Made by a program: the position numbers and the translations under genes
Shown: piece by piece, positions 23,377 to 35,834 of the stretch
Layout of the letters: each line of letters opens with the position of its first letter
Numbering within the stretch: position 1 is the first letter of the stretch
Assembly: GCA_038496445.1 (NCBI GenBank)
Contig: JALMLS010000379.1
Coordinates: 62,001-126,000 of the forward strand
DNA: 64,000 nt
DNA from: Trichosphaerium sp. ATCC 40318
Taxonomy: Eukaryota; Discosea; Flabellinia; Trichosidae
Direction of reading: 5' to 3'
The notes under the pieces: generated by a model
Databases searched by the model: none
The model's input: only the letters and a program-made list of their open reading frames with translations
Told to the model about the DNA's origin: nothing

Positions 23377-24613
23377 ATGGCGGGCACACGGGCGATGCTA
23401 TTACAGGAGGCTCACCTCGCCCAACAGACATCCAGAATCCCAGACATGGCAAACGCCATGATCGCTCTGGGGAATATGGGAAACGGATTCGATACAGACG
23501 AACGCGATTTATTCAGTCGGGCATGTAGGAAGCGCGTGGGTCAATGCCAAGGTGAGTTTTTAGGTTAAAACAGGCACTACAAAATACCCTATTTTTTTTT
23601 CAATGTTTGTTTTTTTTTGATTTCCTCAATACAGACGCATTTGTTATCACCATAAACGTGATAAATTGACAATCACGTTTATTTTTTTCGTTCCTAACAT
23701 TAATTGAAAGGAAAAAAAAAACCCTGACCTGTTCGTTTTCTCTGTTGGAAAAATGTCTTCGCCAATAAAAAAAAAACTTGTACAAAAAAAAAAATTTAAG
23801 AAGCAAACTAAAAAACCGCTCACACAAAATTCAAAACGTGAAAGAAAAATTATCACGTTTCCAAAATATTCCTTTATATTTTATTATTTTTTTTACCCAA
23901 GCCAAAAAAAATGTACGTCAGTTTATTTTGGATACATCCAAACGCATATGGAACGAAAAAAACCGGAAAAACAAATGGACCATTGTGGGTTTTTTTTTCT
24001 CTCTTTTTTTTTTTATTTCGTTTTTTACTCTTTATGTACTCACTCTCCTCTTTTAGCTTCCCTTCGCGCCATAACTACATTACTAGAACGTGAGCGTGAT
24101 AACAACGAAAGCTCTGTAAAGCTTGACCTAATCGAAAAATACAAGGATAAACTCTACGCTGAACTTCATACACTTTGTACACAAGTACTTGATGTTTTAG
24201 CAAACCGTGTTATACCTGTTACAAAAAATATCGAGGACCTTGTCCTCTACCATAAGATGCAAGGTGATTATTGGCGATACCTTGCGGAGTTTGGAAATAA
24301 GTCAAAATGTAGAGAGTACGCAAATAGAGCACATGCAGGGTACGAGAAAGGTCTTAATATTGCCGCATCAAAATTACAACCAACAAATTGGGTTCGTCTT
24401 GGTCTTTTGAACAATTTTTCAGTACTTTACTATGATGTACTCGATGATACTCAAGAGGCAGTTTTACACGCAAAGACTGCTTTTGACGAAGCTATAAGGA
24501 ATATAGCGGAGGCTAATTTTGAAGAAGAGCCATTTGATCTGACAATGCAGCTTTTAAGAGAGAATATCGCTTTATGGGAGAGGGAACAGCCAGAAGGAGA
24601 AAGAAGACGCTAA
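23377..24613 (+). CDS. 14-3-3 family phosphopeptide-binding protein, divergent
   Basis: 14-3-3 dimers bind phosphoserine or phosphothreonine motifs in client proteins. Exon 1 runs from MAGTRAMLLQEAHLAQQTSR to VGQCQ. After an unusually long intron of about 505 bases the second exon gives ASLRAITTLLERERDNNES, then NIEDLVLYHKMQGDYWRYLA, AHAGYEKGLNIAASKLQPTN and LLNNFSVLYYDVLDDTQEA, ending TMQLLRENIALWERE. This covers the nine-helix fold. The Arg-Tyr of DYWRYLAE (client-phosphate binding) is present. In helix 3 the usual Lys and GARR segment reads ACRKRVGQCQAS, so the lysine is Arg and the key second arginine is Gln. Tail ends EGERRR. Family certain, client range doubtful. Confidence 0.9.
23652..23682. 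repeat. Perfect inverted repeat in the 14-3-3 intron
   Basis: ataaacgtgat at 23652-23662 is followed, after nine bases, by its exact reverse complement at 23672-23682. It would fold as an 11-bp hairpin in RNA or could be the end of a decayed mobile element. It lies in the first 110 bases of the only long intron of this gene. Confidence 0.7.
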
Positions 24614-25784
24614 AGAGTAAGGATTGAGGAGGGAGAAAAAGAAATTGATAGATTACATTGAAGAAAGAGAAGATAGATGGACGGACTTTCTTCTTTTCTT
24701 CTTTGGTTTGTTTTTTTTTTCTTTCTACCTCTCGTACATTGTTGGCTACACGCACGTGTTTTTTGTAAAAGTCATGTTTTTGGATGGACCATGGTTTAAA
24801 GATAGGATTGGTTTATTTTATTGGGAAACCTTAAACGTCAAAGACGTGAACTTATACGTGGGAGTTTTGTAAAAAAGAGAAGAGATAAATTTTGAAAAAC
24901 GTTTTTTTGTTGGTACCTCGTTTTCTTTTTTGAATTTCCGTAAGCCTCTACTCACATATACGTAACTTGTTTTAATTGCCCATATCTTAGCAAATTACTT
25001 TAATTTTTAGGGAACAAACACGTGCGCAAAATAGTTTTTTATTTGTCAAACGTTTGCGATACAAATACGTTACGACGTTTGCGAACTATGTTGCATTTCC
25101 ATTGTTTCATCACTAATACTACTCTTGCTTAACACGATTGAATCTAAACCAACCACTCCATTCAACCCTTCAAAACTCACATAAGTTAACGATAAAGCAA
25201 TGAAACGTATGTCAACTAATGCACGACATGGGTTATTGAGCCAATGTATTAGGTGGGGGTACCACAAAATGGGCGTTTCTTGAAATGTACTAAACAATAC
25301 AACTTTAACAATCATGAACCAAGCTCACTTTTTATCGACACGAGGTGGAGATTGGTTACACATTTAAAATAACTAGTAAATCCAATACTGTTAAACCAGC
25401 CACCAATTGCTCTTTTTCGTAATTTGTATTCCGATTTTGCTTCAACTCATATCTTGTACTTCACGTTAATGAGAAAAATAATCTACTTATTTATTAACTA
25501 TTTACCTCATCGCATTTGCCCTCACCAATGAACCCATGCGCCTTATGTCTACGTGTTGTAAGTCAAGTAGAGAAGGTACCCAACCAATCAATAGTATTAC
25601 TTATAAAGGGCACAAAACACTAAAGTAATATCTTGTGGTATCCTACAGTTTTGCAAAACGCCTCCAACATGCAGCCAGTTTAAAGTAACGAAGTGGGAAA
25701 AAAACCTGGGAGACTGTTTTTTTTTAAAGTTGCATGAATATTTACAATTTTTTTGGGTGGATCAATAGTTTTTCGACTTGATAT
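24614..25784. other. Gene-poor gap with one possible minus-strand exon
   Basis: This is one of the longest stretches without a firm gene. A minus-strand frame at 25070-25315 (81 codons, MIVKVVLFSTFQETPILWY) and a possible exon upstream near 25400-25450 (EKEQLVAGLTVLDLLVILN) look protein-like and hydrophobic, but I could not join them in frame. I call no gene. One CACGTG lies near 24752 and another near 25020. Confidence 0.3.
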
Positions 25785-27452
25785 TCAATCTCGTTTAGGT
25801 AAAAACCGAGCAATAGATATCTGCTCACAGTGACCAGTGCCACCTTTTTCTTTACTCATTTCGAATTTATAAGTATAGCAGTTGCCAGTAGATCCAAGGA
25901 CTACAAGCAACGTCACAAGTAAGAAAAAAAAAACCATAAAAAGGTAGTAACGTACCTATGACATTATTGTCGCCTTGAAAGGCGCATATTGATTGTGGTT
26001 CTGGTACACTAAATTGTGCAACACTCCATTCTGATCCAAGATAAGGTAGGACACCACGAAAGAATGATAAACTAAAATAACAAGTAAGAAGAAAGTCAAC
26101 CAATAGAACTATGAAAAAAAAAAAAAAAACTTCGTCAAAAAATTATGTTTACCTTGATTGTCTGTTCACTTGACCCATATTATACAAGTGGACTGTACCC
26201 TTATCTGAAGTAACACATAGTAAATTTGACTTTTCAGAGAAAGCGATACTCTAAAAACAAGGTTAACAACGTGAGTAGGAAATTTTTTTCATTTAAGTCA
26301 TGGGAACTGAGTATTACCTGAATTTCAGCTGTTTGTGCGCCTCTCCTCAACTCCTTTAATTGCTGTCCTGTACTCGTATCCCATATCCTAATAAGAGTAC
26401 CACGATCGGAGGACGTCGCAAGTAACTTCCCATCAAGACTACAAACTCCTTTAATACAACAAGAACCAACCTAACGTAAAAAGAAAAACCACAAAACGTC
26501 GAAGTGACGAATAATTAGCCAACAACAAAATGATTTTGACATTTTTTTTTCATCTAGATGAGCCAAAAAACTATGTACCTCAACGTCAACTGTGTAATAG
26601 CGTTTGTATGTGCAGGTAATATATGAGTCTGACTCGTATTATAAACAGAGATTCGGACTTCACCTATTTTATTACCAAGTGTCACAAGGACGATACTTTC
26701 TTGTTGTGCGCTTAGAGCCAATAAGCCTTATTACAGTGTTAATTAAATTGATGGCAGTTTTTGATGAATAAAATACGTTATTAGACGTGTTTGTTTAAAA
26801 GCAATGCAAGGATGATATAGCGTTAGTCAGTACGAGAAGCGCGTGTTTTTAGGATTTTGTATTTAAATTGGTACCTTTTGGGTTCTCGAATGTGTCTATC
26901 TGATCCAATAGGGATAGATCGTCCATGTTATAAATGTAAACTTTTTTCTCTAAAGCTACGGCAATTCTAGCGGTTTGAGTGTTTTATTGCATGCAGGTCC
27001 TAAAAATGGCGTACCTGTCACGTCGTAGCTTTACGCCTTTAACCCAGCTTCGAAATTCCAACTCTGCGATGCATTTACGTTGATAATCATCCCAGATCAT
27101 TACTGAAGCGTGGTTAACGGACGTTAGACGTACATAAGGATAAAGAGACGGTTAAACTTGCCTTTATTCTTCTTCTTCGAGAATTTGGGGTTTTTACCAC
27201 CTCCAACAAGTGCTATAATATTACTACGGTAGAGCATTGCCACGACACCAATTCCCCCATCGTCAAATTCTCGTTGGGGTGAGTACACTGTACTGAAACC
27301 CGTAATTAAGGCGTACCTCGCCGAAAACGGGATTTTAAAGGGTTAGTATCAAATACAAAGAAGCCATTCTCTGTGCCACAGGCAAAGCACCCATAGTCTT
27401 GATTAAACCCTACATAAAGTAGTTCGGTTTGAGGGTAAGCTGTTAAATCCAT
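25785..27452 (-). CDS. PROPPIN beta-propeller, WIPI3/WIPI4 (WDR45B/WDR45) type
   Basis: PROPPINs bind PI3P and PI(3,5)P2 on phagophores and endosomes in autophagy. The start is [20 protein letters not shown]. Then come [20 protein letters not shown], the [19 protein letters not shown] blade, [29 protein letters not shown] and [20 protein letters not shown]. The lipid-binding motif reads LKELRRGAQ, the LRRG form known from WIPI3/WIPI4 instead of [17 protein letters not shown] and [17 protein letters not shown] follow. The last intron (GTACGTT to TTGTAG) leads to [16 protein letters not shown] and a stop at 25785-25787. Length about 350 residues, as expected. About 10 introns. Confident; paralogue assignment between WIPI3 and WIPI4 is less so. 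Confidence 0.88.
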
Positions 27453-27721
27453 TTCGAAAATTCAGCCTTACTGAATTTGACTCGCGCAGAAAACGCAAAA
27501 AAAAAAGTCAAAATAAATAAGTCTGTTTTGTAGACCCATTTTTCGGCAATCAATAGGTGATGAGAATCTTTACGTGGGTATAAAATGGGTTTAAAGGCAA
27601 TAAAGCTGTTTGACCTTTTTCTGCACTTTATTGTGCGTTCTACTGTACATTTAGGCTAAAATACGCTGCGTCATATAGCTGTCGCAACAGCACAAGTCGC
27701 AATTGTTGAGATTGTTAAAGT

Positions 27722-30700
27722 CTACGACTTAGATTCCTTTTTAAGAAACTTGGCTTTAGTAGTCTTTTCTGTCCTCCTTTTGCGTTGTGTTGGGCTTGTT
27801 GGTACATTACTATCTGGTTCAGACACTTCAAGAAGCTAAAAACAAGGTAAACAACCAGCAGGATGAAACATTTTCAAAAAAACAATAAAAAGACTGTTTT
27901 GGAATTTTGTGTCGTACTGTTGTTAATGAGTTTCGACGACTAGGTCGTCTCTTTCTTCTACCACTTTTTGAAGAAGGTTTTGATTCAGTATAACTCCTCC
28001 TCGTCCTTGGCATATCAAGTTTATGACTTGTTACAAAATTGCGAGTTGATCCAGAACGTTTTACTAACGCATGACGTTTTCCTTGACGCTCAGTCTCGCT
28101 AGTGTCACCTATCATACCCTAAAAAATGCACTCGTAAGGAAGAGAAAAAAAACATTGTTTTTCAGTTGTGGTTCTAGCTTACTTGCTGTCTGTGAGCGAA
28201 CTTAGGCTCATGGCGTCCGTCTACTGATTGTGCAGTTCTAAGCCTATCTGATCTCTTAGAAGTAGATGATGCATAACCTAATGAAGCTATTCCAGAACGT
28301 TGGCTTCTCTTTGTTTTAGGTACACTAGGAGGTGGACTACTAGGTGGCTTTGTCCTGAGGGAAAATAGTTAGAGACAAACATAAGTCAGAAAAACAATAA
28401 AGGTTCAAACCTGGACGATAATGAACCCGATCCTTCTTCATTTTTATCATCTGTACGCATAGCCATTCTCTTTTGTGTTCGAGATGTGTTATTAGCAGTT
28501 CTAGGGGTACTAGAACCACTGAGGGATCTTTCAAGAATATCAACTTCCGGTTCCGCAACTCTTGTTGTATTGATTTCTTTTATAGGTATAGCAGCCATAC
28601 GACGTTGTCTAACCTGATACTCTGGACGCTCTCTAGTCTTGCTACTTCTTGGTGACATATTTTTAATACTAAAACTCTTTGGTCTTGTTGAAGGTTTCCT
28701 TTCAACGTTCCTTGGTCGCCTCTTACGTTGTGGTGTGATTGTTCTGTCACCAGAGCTTTGTTTTATTTGAGAATAACGAGGCTCAGGCTTCTTAGTAGGT
28801 GCTGGGTTTTGAGGTGCATAATCACCTTCTTCGTCTTCTTCTGTAAGCGTTGGGAGCCTATAAAACTTTGTAAGAAAGCTAGAAAATGACAAAAAACTGT
28901 TTGAAATAAAAATAGATAAAATAGGTTCGTACATATTCTTAGGTCCTCTACGCCGTAACACACGTCGTACTCTTTTAATATTTTGCGGTGCACCACCTCC
29001 TCTCTTCTTAGGAGCACTTCTTGGACCTCCTGATCGCCTTCTGCGTTTACCGCTGAACCTGTTCTTGTGCTTTCGAGCACGATCGTCGATGATGAACTTT
29101 AAAGTTGATCAATACATAGAGGTATGAAAAAAAGAAAAAAAAGACTTACAGCGCCCTGACTGTTAGGTCCGAAATGAGAGGATATTTTAATAGGTTTAAT
29201 TGGCTTCTCCGGTTTAGGAGCAATAACCTCTTCTTTCGGTTCAGTTATACAGTGATCGCCTTGGGCGAGCTTTTTAACATCAACACTCGATAGAGTTCTA
29301 AACAGTTTGATTAGGACTTGTTTAACAAACTCTTGTACATACCTTGCTGTAAACAAAGAATGATGAGTCGGTAGTGCATAATAAGCTACAGTAGTAGACG
29401 TTGGTGTCTGTACACGAAACTTTAGAGTATACAGCTGAGGAACAGTTGGATTGATATCGATCTACAATCAGTTGTTAGTTAAAAATAAATCCACATAACT
29501 AAATTACCAATCCTGATATAACTACACGTGTTGTACTAGATCGCTTCCCGAGGGTATCAAAAATAGCAATCTCAGTATTGTTATTTGCCTTTGCAGTATG
29601 GGCCATTTGACGTATAAGATCACGTGAAATGTGAACAGTTTGAGTTTTGCTGCATCCAGGTATTGGTCCAATGATTGCAGCAAAGGCTATTGTTGAATGA
29701 TACTTTCCAACAACAATCTCATATCCAACGCCAGTAAACTGGCGTCTATCATTTATCATATCATCAGCATGAGTCTCCCAAATGAGAGGCGTGATGATCA
29801 GTTGATTTTCAGCAACAAAATTTGCAGGTGGCGGTTTATACGCATTGTCAATGTATTTGACTTGTACGCTTGATTTATTGCCTACAACGTCGCAAGCAAA
29901 CAGCCGTAAATACAATGGTAGTGGTAGAGTAACAGGAAGACTAAAAGAGGCATGAGAACTTGAAAAAACGCAAAAACAAAGGGTACCGTTCTTTCATAAT
30001 CTTAGAAGCAGGTAATGGTGCGTTGATTGTTATATACAAGCTGACAGTAGCTGTGACTATCTGTAATGGTTTAAGATATATTATACCATCAACATCATCA
30101 TCTACATCTCTAATAAAGTTGAAGGAAATATCAGTATGCTCAACTTTGTTCCTACGGACAAGTTAGTTTCAAAAAAGAAAGTCAATGTTTATTTACCATA
30201 CTGCCATGTCGTCTTTGCCTTTAACCAAATACTCTCCCCATAGACAGTGTAACGGTATTGGCTCGCCATCACTACATTTGTTTCGAATCTCAATAGGAAC
30301 CTGCGAACGAAGTATTAGTATTGTTTCTATCTAGAAAGGGCACTATCATACCTTGCAACATAGAAAGTGTTTATGGGCATGACGATCTGGTGATACAAGT
30401 TGTTGCTTTAGAAAGAGTTAGTTTAAAAATGGCACATGTATATTTTAAGATAACGAACCTCTTCTTCATCAAAAAGCTGATAAGGTACATGTAATATTTG
30501 AATGTTTGATCCACTAATATACGATATATTTATAGTTTTAGATTCATCAGCCAATGGCTCAGTAGGTTCAATTTCAGGATCCATACTTATCCACCGCTAA
30601 TTTGTTTTTAATGATTTCAATCTTTTTAAGAGTACTCTGTTTGTACCTCCATAACTTTTTCAAATCTAGTCCCTTCATAGTTAGGTTGAGGTATTTCATA

Positions 30701-33700
30701 GCATCCCTCTGAAGGCACCAAGTTCGGTACATGTATTGTCTTTACAGATCCAAGAGTAAATCCATCTTCATCAACATTAAACGCAACATGCTACAAGGAT
30801 GTTAAACAAAAAACACTATAATTGCTAACATAAAAAAGAGTTTTGTAATACTATTACTGTGCCTAGTACCTTTGTTGTTGGTTCAATATCCGACACACAT
30901 TTAAGTGACATTAACAATCCACATATCCTGTTGTCTTTACTAAATGTCCATTTTACTGATACACTCCACTGACCATTTACATCAGTCTTATTAATTATAC
31001 TAGCTTGATTCTCATCATTTGGAATAGCTAGAACTTGAGCTGGAGAGAACTCACCAAAAAACACAGGCCAATCGAGAAAGTACTTTACAACAACGTATAG
31101 GTTGCCTCCCTAAAAGAAAAAGAGTCAGAGCTTGAATGTATCCGCCTAACATACAGCTGTCAACCCACAACTGACACGTTTGTGTGGTCGTTCATCATCG
31201 GCAAAGTCTTCAAGGTCAAGTGATGTCCATTTGGTTTCTTTGTCACGTTTATGTGGGTCAGCCCATAAGAAATACGCTGGATACTCATATTCAGTGTGAT
31301 GATCGCACATATGTGCTCCTTGTGTGCATCCGCTGTCAATAAGATCAAGCCAATGACCTTCTTTTTTACAACAATGACACTGCCAAACCTTTCCACGAGA
31401 AACAATACGCTCAAAAGGACCACTATGATATCTACAAGCTCTTGAACTAAAAGAAATAATTTAGGACATTGAGTTAAAAATACCAACAACGTACTGGTTA
31501 TTTGCATGCTTGTATTTTTGACTACATTGAACACATGTAAGTTCTTCCTCTACTCTTTCAAAATCACGCATCTCTAAACGTGGCTAAACAACTATTAGTA
31601 CGAAATGCATCTTTGGATTTGTACCGTGATAGGTGTTCGAGGAACACTTGTAATATTACAGAAATTAGGAGCAGTATTTGTAAGAGATGCTCTGTCTGGA
31701 GTGTCATCTTGTGACAGTGTCATACTTAGTTCTTTAAGATGCGGTAGCTCTATTGCATACGTTAGCAAACCATCACAAGTGATACCGTGACTTACTACTA
31801 AGAAGCCCAGACACAGCCTGAGGTGTAATCTTTGGGCAACTACCAAGATCAAGAGAACGTAATCCTTTGTGTTTCTCAATATCAACAAGAATCCTATTCG
31901 TTATACGCCTGCAGTTTCTTACTGACATTGAGGTTAACTGACCTGCTGTATCAGATAGCATAAACGATACAGCTTCATCAGATAAAACATCACCACAATT
32001 GGCAAAGTTTAGGAATGATATACGTTTATAAGAAGGATGATCTTTAAGTGCTTGCCGAACTGTAGCGTGAGGCGCATGAAAAGCTGCCAGTAGTATCTAA
32101 AAATATACATTCAATACTCTTAATCAAGCCAAAGGCATGCTTTTATCGAACCTTGGCTAACTCTTTGCCTTGATGCTTGAAAACTTGGCGCATCTTTGCA
32201 TTAAAGTATGCTGGGTCTAATCGTATTGTTTGTATAAAAAGTGTGCCAGCACGTTTCATTAATTCTTCAAAGGACGGTTCCTACAATAAAATTCATAAGA
32301 AAACTACAAATATATGTTTGGTGAAGTTAATCATTCATCTTGTTCAGAAATTGACTTTTCAAATTAATGTTACGTACCAGATCTACAACACCTTTTTCTG
32401 CTTCAACACGTGTTAGTACACCCCATTCTGTGAGTGTACGGCCCCAGTAGTATAAAAGATCCGGACGAAGGGAATTCAGAGAATAACCAAGTTCAAAAAC
32501 GGAGTTGGCTTGACGAAGTAGTTGAAATGCATCACGCTCAGCTTCCTTTGCGCGTCTATACATTAATTTACTCCACGAAACAAGTACCATCGAACAATTA
32601 GGTGAAGTACCAACAGCCTAAAGAAGACATTAACAAAATAACTTACCAACGATAAAAAAAAAGGTACTTGTTGCATCTTTTGGTTAGCAATTTTCCACAA
32701 CCGTGCAGCTGCATGGTTTTCTGTATCTCTACGTGTAGCACAAAGAATATTAGTAAACCCTTCAGCTATGTAACCAAGAGGTGATTTCTAGGCGAAAGAC
32801 ATAAATATACAGAGGATAGGCGCAATCAATCTAACCTTAACAACAGGCTTGATGCCCAGAATATCCAGAGGTACAAACTGAAAAGTATCCGGAGAGGCTT
32901 TTAAAGCATCTAAGGCTACAGGCTCAAAACTTATGCCTAGTGAAGACTCAAGACGTTTAATTAATAGATATCTTAAATTAAAGCATAAGTATGAGTTGTA
33001 GAGGCACTATTGTAAAACGTACTTGTCAATATGGTGTTGGATATCGAGATCTTCAAGTTGATCAATCTTTTGTCTTATATTTCTAACTTGAAATTCGCTT
33101 TCCTCAAACTGACCAGCAAGCATTGGTGGCATCTTTCTATAAACCAATGCATTTGACATATTAATTTCGAATTCATGTGAACGTGTATGATTACGAGTTA
33201 TATAACAATCATTACATAGATCGAAATGAGGGCATTTGGTACATGACCACCTTCAAAAAAAACTTTAAATGACTTTACATTGGTACAAGTAAAAAAAAAG
33301 CAAAGCCTTACCTTGGTCCTGCGAATGCAGTTTTACCGCATTGATGACAAGAACAAATATTTACATATCTCCTATAATTCGCTAGCGTATCATGTACTCT
33401 TACCATATATTCTTTTTGAGGAGATTTTAAATAACAGTTATGACACATGTCAATAGTTCGAAAGTTCCATCTAATACCATGAACAGGATTCATACCACAA
33501 CGATGACATTTGACTTTATAATGTACATTACAACTATTGTAATTAGTAAAATTGAGTATAAATAAAAATAATAACATACCTAGCATTATCATAGGCAATA
33601 TCGGCTAACATGAATTTTGAAACCATTTGAGCTTTTATGACATGTTTCCAGAATTCATCAGACAACATACCATTACCAAGTATTAACGATAGCTGATCTA

Positions 33701-35394
33701 GTAGTATATCTACTAGTGGTTTATCTCTGACTGACATGGACTCTTCCTTTACTTCACGCCACTGTCTTCGAACACTATTCTTTATAACACGTGAAACAAT
33801 TTCTGTTAAAATGATACAGCTTTAAAAATCATGAGTACACCAAAAAATGAGTGTCATAGTGTACCGTAATTTTGGAGATGCAATTTGGCACCATATAGTA
33901 AGAAGCCATCGTATATTTATGCCTGTACTATGGAGTTTCTGTGTAAGAGAAGTTATCCACTGGAGAGCATCAGGGCTTGACTCTTTTGCAAAATCTGATT
34001 CTATTTTATGTACAAACGTTGGAATCACCTATTTTTCATTTGTCAACGTTAACACTAGCATTATTAAGCCTTACTTCATTTAATAAATATTTTGTTGATT
34101 TAAGTACTTCCTTGTTATGTTGCTGAGAGTAAGGATCGTTGGCTTGATAGGCACTAAAAAATATTTTAGCATGATCCTACTATTATTTATGTTGAAATAC
34201 AAAATTGTACCTGAATGCATCAGAGCACACTGCAACCCCTATTTTCTGCACAAGTTCGGGTCGCAACAGGCGCGTATATATACCGACCGTTGGACGTCTG
34301 TGAGAAGGTGCTTCAACAGGAAAAACTCGACCAGCACCAATTACTACATATCCGCCATTTTGCCATGGCTCATGGACCTCACAATCAGCTGCTGAGTATA
34401 TGTACATTTTTTTAACTAAGTGTCCTTTGATATTTAAACTCTTTGCTGCCTTTAAAAAGTATGCAATTAGACTTACAAGCTAATACAACAAATGATAAAC
34501 AATATTAACATTACCTGCTTCATCTTATGATTCAGGCCGGGTAGATCAGCATGTATTGTTGTGCCCTTATCCATTGAACCATACCTTAGAGTATCACGCC
34601 CAATGGGTACTACAGCAGAAGCTACAAAAATAGTTAATCAGTGTTTTTAAATAACAACAATTCTTACCTAAAATACGAAAACCATGAAAATCAATAATAC
34701 ACATAATAGGCGTAATTAAATCGGGTATTGAGCAAAGTTGGTAACTAATCCCACCCCTGTGCATCGAAATTAGCGCTTTAAAACATTTAAAAAAGTTATG
34801 GTTTGTTCCAAAAACAGAAAAAACACAAAAGGATTCAAACTTGCCTAAATACACTGCTTGCCGCTTTTACGGCGTTGTCGTCACCTGAGTACTGACCGTA
34901 CGTATCACGACTTACCTACTCGATTTGTAAACAAACAAAACGCTGGTAGGAACGGCGTACTTTGAATATAATGCCATGATAACAGTACTTCCATTCACCC
35001 TCACTGATAGGCAAAAAGCTATTTTCGTTGGTATACAGTTGCGTAATGATACGTTTTGCAGTGGTTTCAGCTACATTGTTAAATTCTCGATATAGTTTGG
35101 CAATTTGCTCCCATTTTGAGACATTTGTGTCGCGTTTACGTAGTAGGGCTCTGTACCGCCCCATCCATTGATATTCGTCATTGGGAAGCGTTGTTTGTCC
35201 TAATGCAACCGGTGTACGTTGTAACGCACTGAGGGTGTCATCTGAGGCACAAAAACATTAACTTTCCATTTAGTTCAATTTGAAAGTAAACACATTCCAG
35301 TTCAACACTAACGCATACCTGTGCCCGATGTCCTGGAGCTTTCAAACCCGCTAGAGTTTGAGAAGTAGTCTAAGGCACTATCTGACTCTGCCAT
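27722..35394 (-). CDS. Giant multidomain protein: CLU-type region, two ZZ zinc fingers, LRRs, CHORD-like module, basic tail
   Basis: One continuous set of in-frame exons from the ATG at 35394 (MAESDSALDYFSNSSGF) to the stop at 27722-27724, about 2,000 residues. In order: a charged N-terminus; a CLU-like part (PIMCIIDFHGFRILASAV, DTLRYGSMDKGTTIHADL) and the CLU central signature (LRPELVQKIGVAVCSDAF, LHSTGINIRWL, EIVSRVIKNSVRR, LDQLSLILGNGMLSDEFWK); two ZZ fingers (CHRCGMNPVHGIRWNF..CHNC and CHQCGKTAFAGPRWSCTKC); a helical TPR-like stretch; AMN1-like LRRs (LRSLDLGSCPKITPQAV); a CHORD-like zinc module (ACRYHSGPFERI, VWQCHCCKK, GCTQGAHMCDHH); beta-rich segments; and a long Arg/Lys/Ser-rich disordered tail. 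CLU proteins act on mitochondrial distribution and mRNA binding. The whole architecture is unfamiliar to me. Internal borders are approximate. Confidence 0.7.
31584..31624 (-). other. Intron that fuses the LRR and CHORD-like halves of the giant gene
   Basis: A 41-nt intron from GTACAAATCC to GTTGTTTAG, holding TACTAAT near its 3' end. Spliced, VPRTPIT joins PRLEMRDFERV in frame. If it were retained, translation would stop at 31595, and an ATG at 31571 could open a separate downstream product. This junction decides whether there is one gene or two. Confidence 0.65.
34757..34844 (-). other. GC-AG intron in the giant CLU-type gene
   Basis: The donor is AG|GCAAGT, as in the carbonic anhydrase gene. 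Only this donor with the CACAG acceptor keeps SSVFR joined in frame to GGISYQLCSIPDL. Confidence 0.6.
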
Positions 35395-35834
35395 TTGCCA
35401 TCGAGGTGATGTCCGTAAGATGTCCTACCGTCAAACAATGCGTGTTTTTAGAACGGTGTTGACCTGCCAGATTAAGAGCCACCAGACGTCACGAAGGGGA
35501 AAAAAAGTGAATGATAGCGCCATATCTGCTGATATAGCGCATTATTTGGCTTAACTGTTTACAAAAGAGTTTTTGAAGCGGAGCGTTACTAGTGTTACTA
35601 TTGCTCCCAAAGGCGCAATCAATACGCGGATTGAGTTATCGTAGTTTTGCGCAATTGCTACCGTTTTTTTTGAAACTTGACTTAGCCGTCAAAAATAGCT
35701 AGTTAGGCCGTGTTGCAGCATTACAACCACCAGGGAATTTGCATGTTCTACTGCTAATTTACAATTGTTTTAATTGTCTTGTGTTGAGTGATTTCGTTGA
35801 GCGAGGTTGTTTTAACCCTATTGCTGTCACAACG
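35395..35834. promoter_or_regulatory. Divergent promoter between the two giant genes
   Basis: The CLU-type gene (-) and the SH2-PP2C gene (+) start back to back with 440 bases between them, so they may be co-regulated. No specific site was identified. Confidence 0.4.

Noticed and set aside
23753-24060. Open frame extending the 14-3-3 second exon upstream
   Set aside because: It is Lys/Phe-rich low complexity across the intron. 14-3-3 similarity begins only at ASLRAIT, and a good TTTTAG acceptor sits there.
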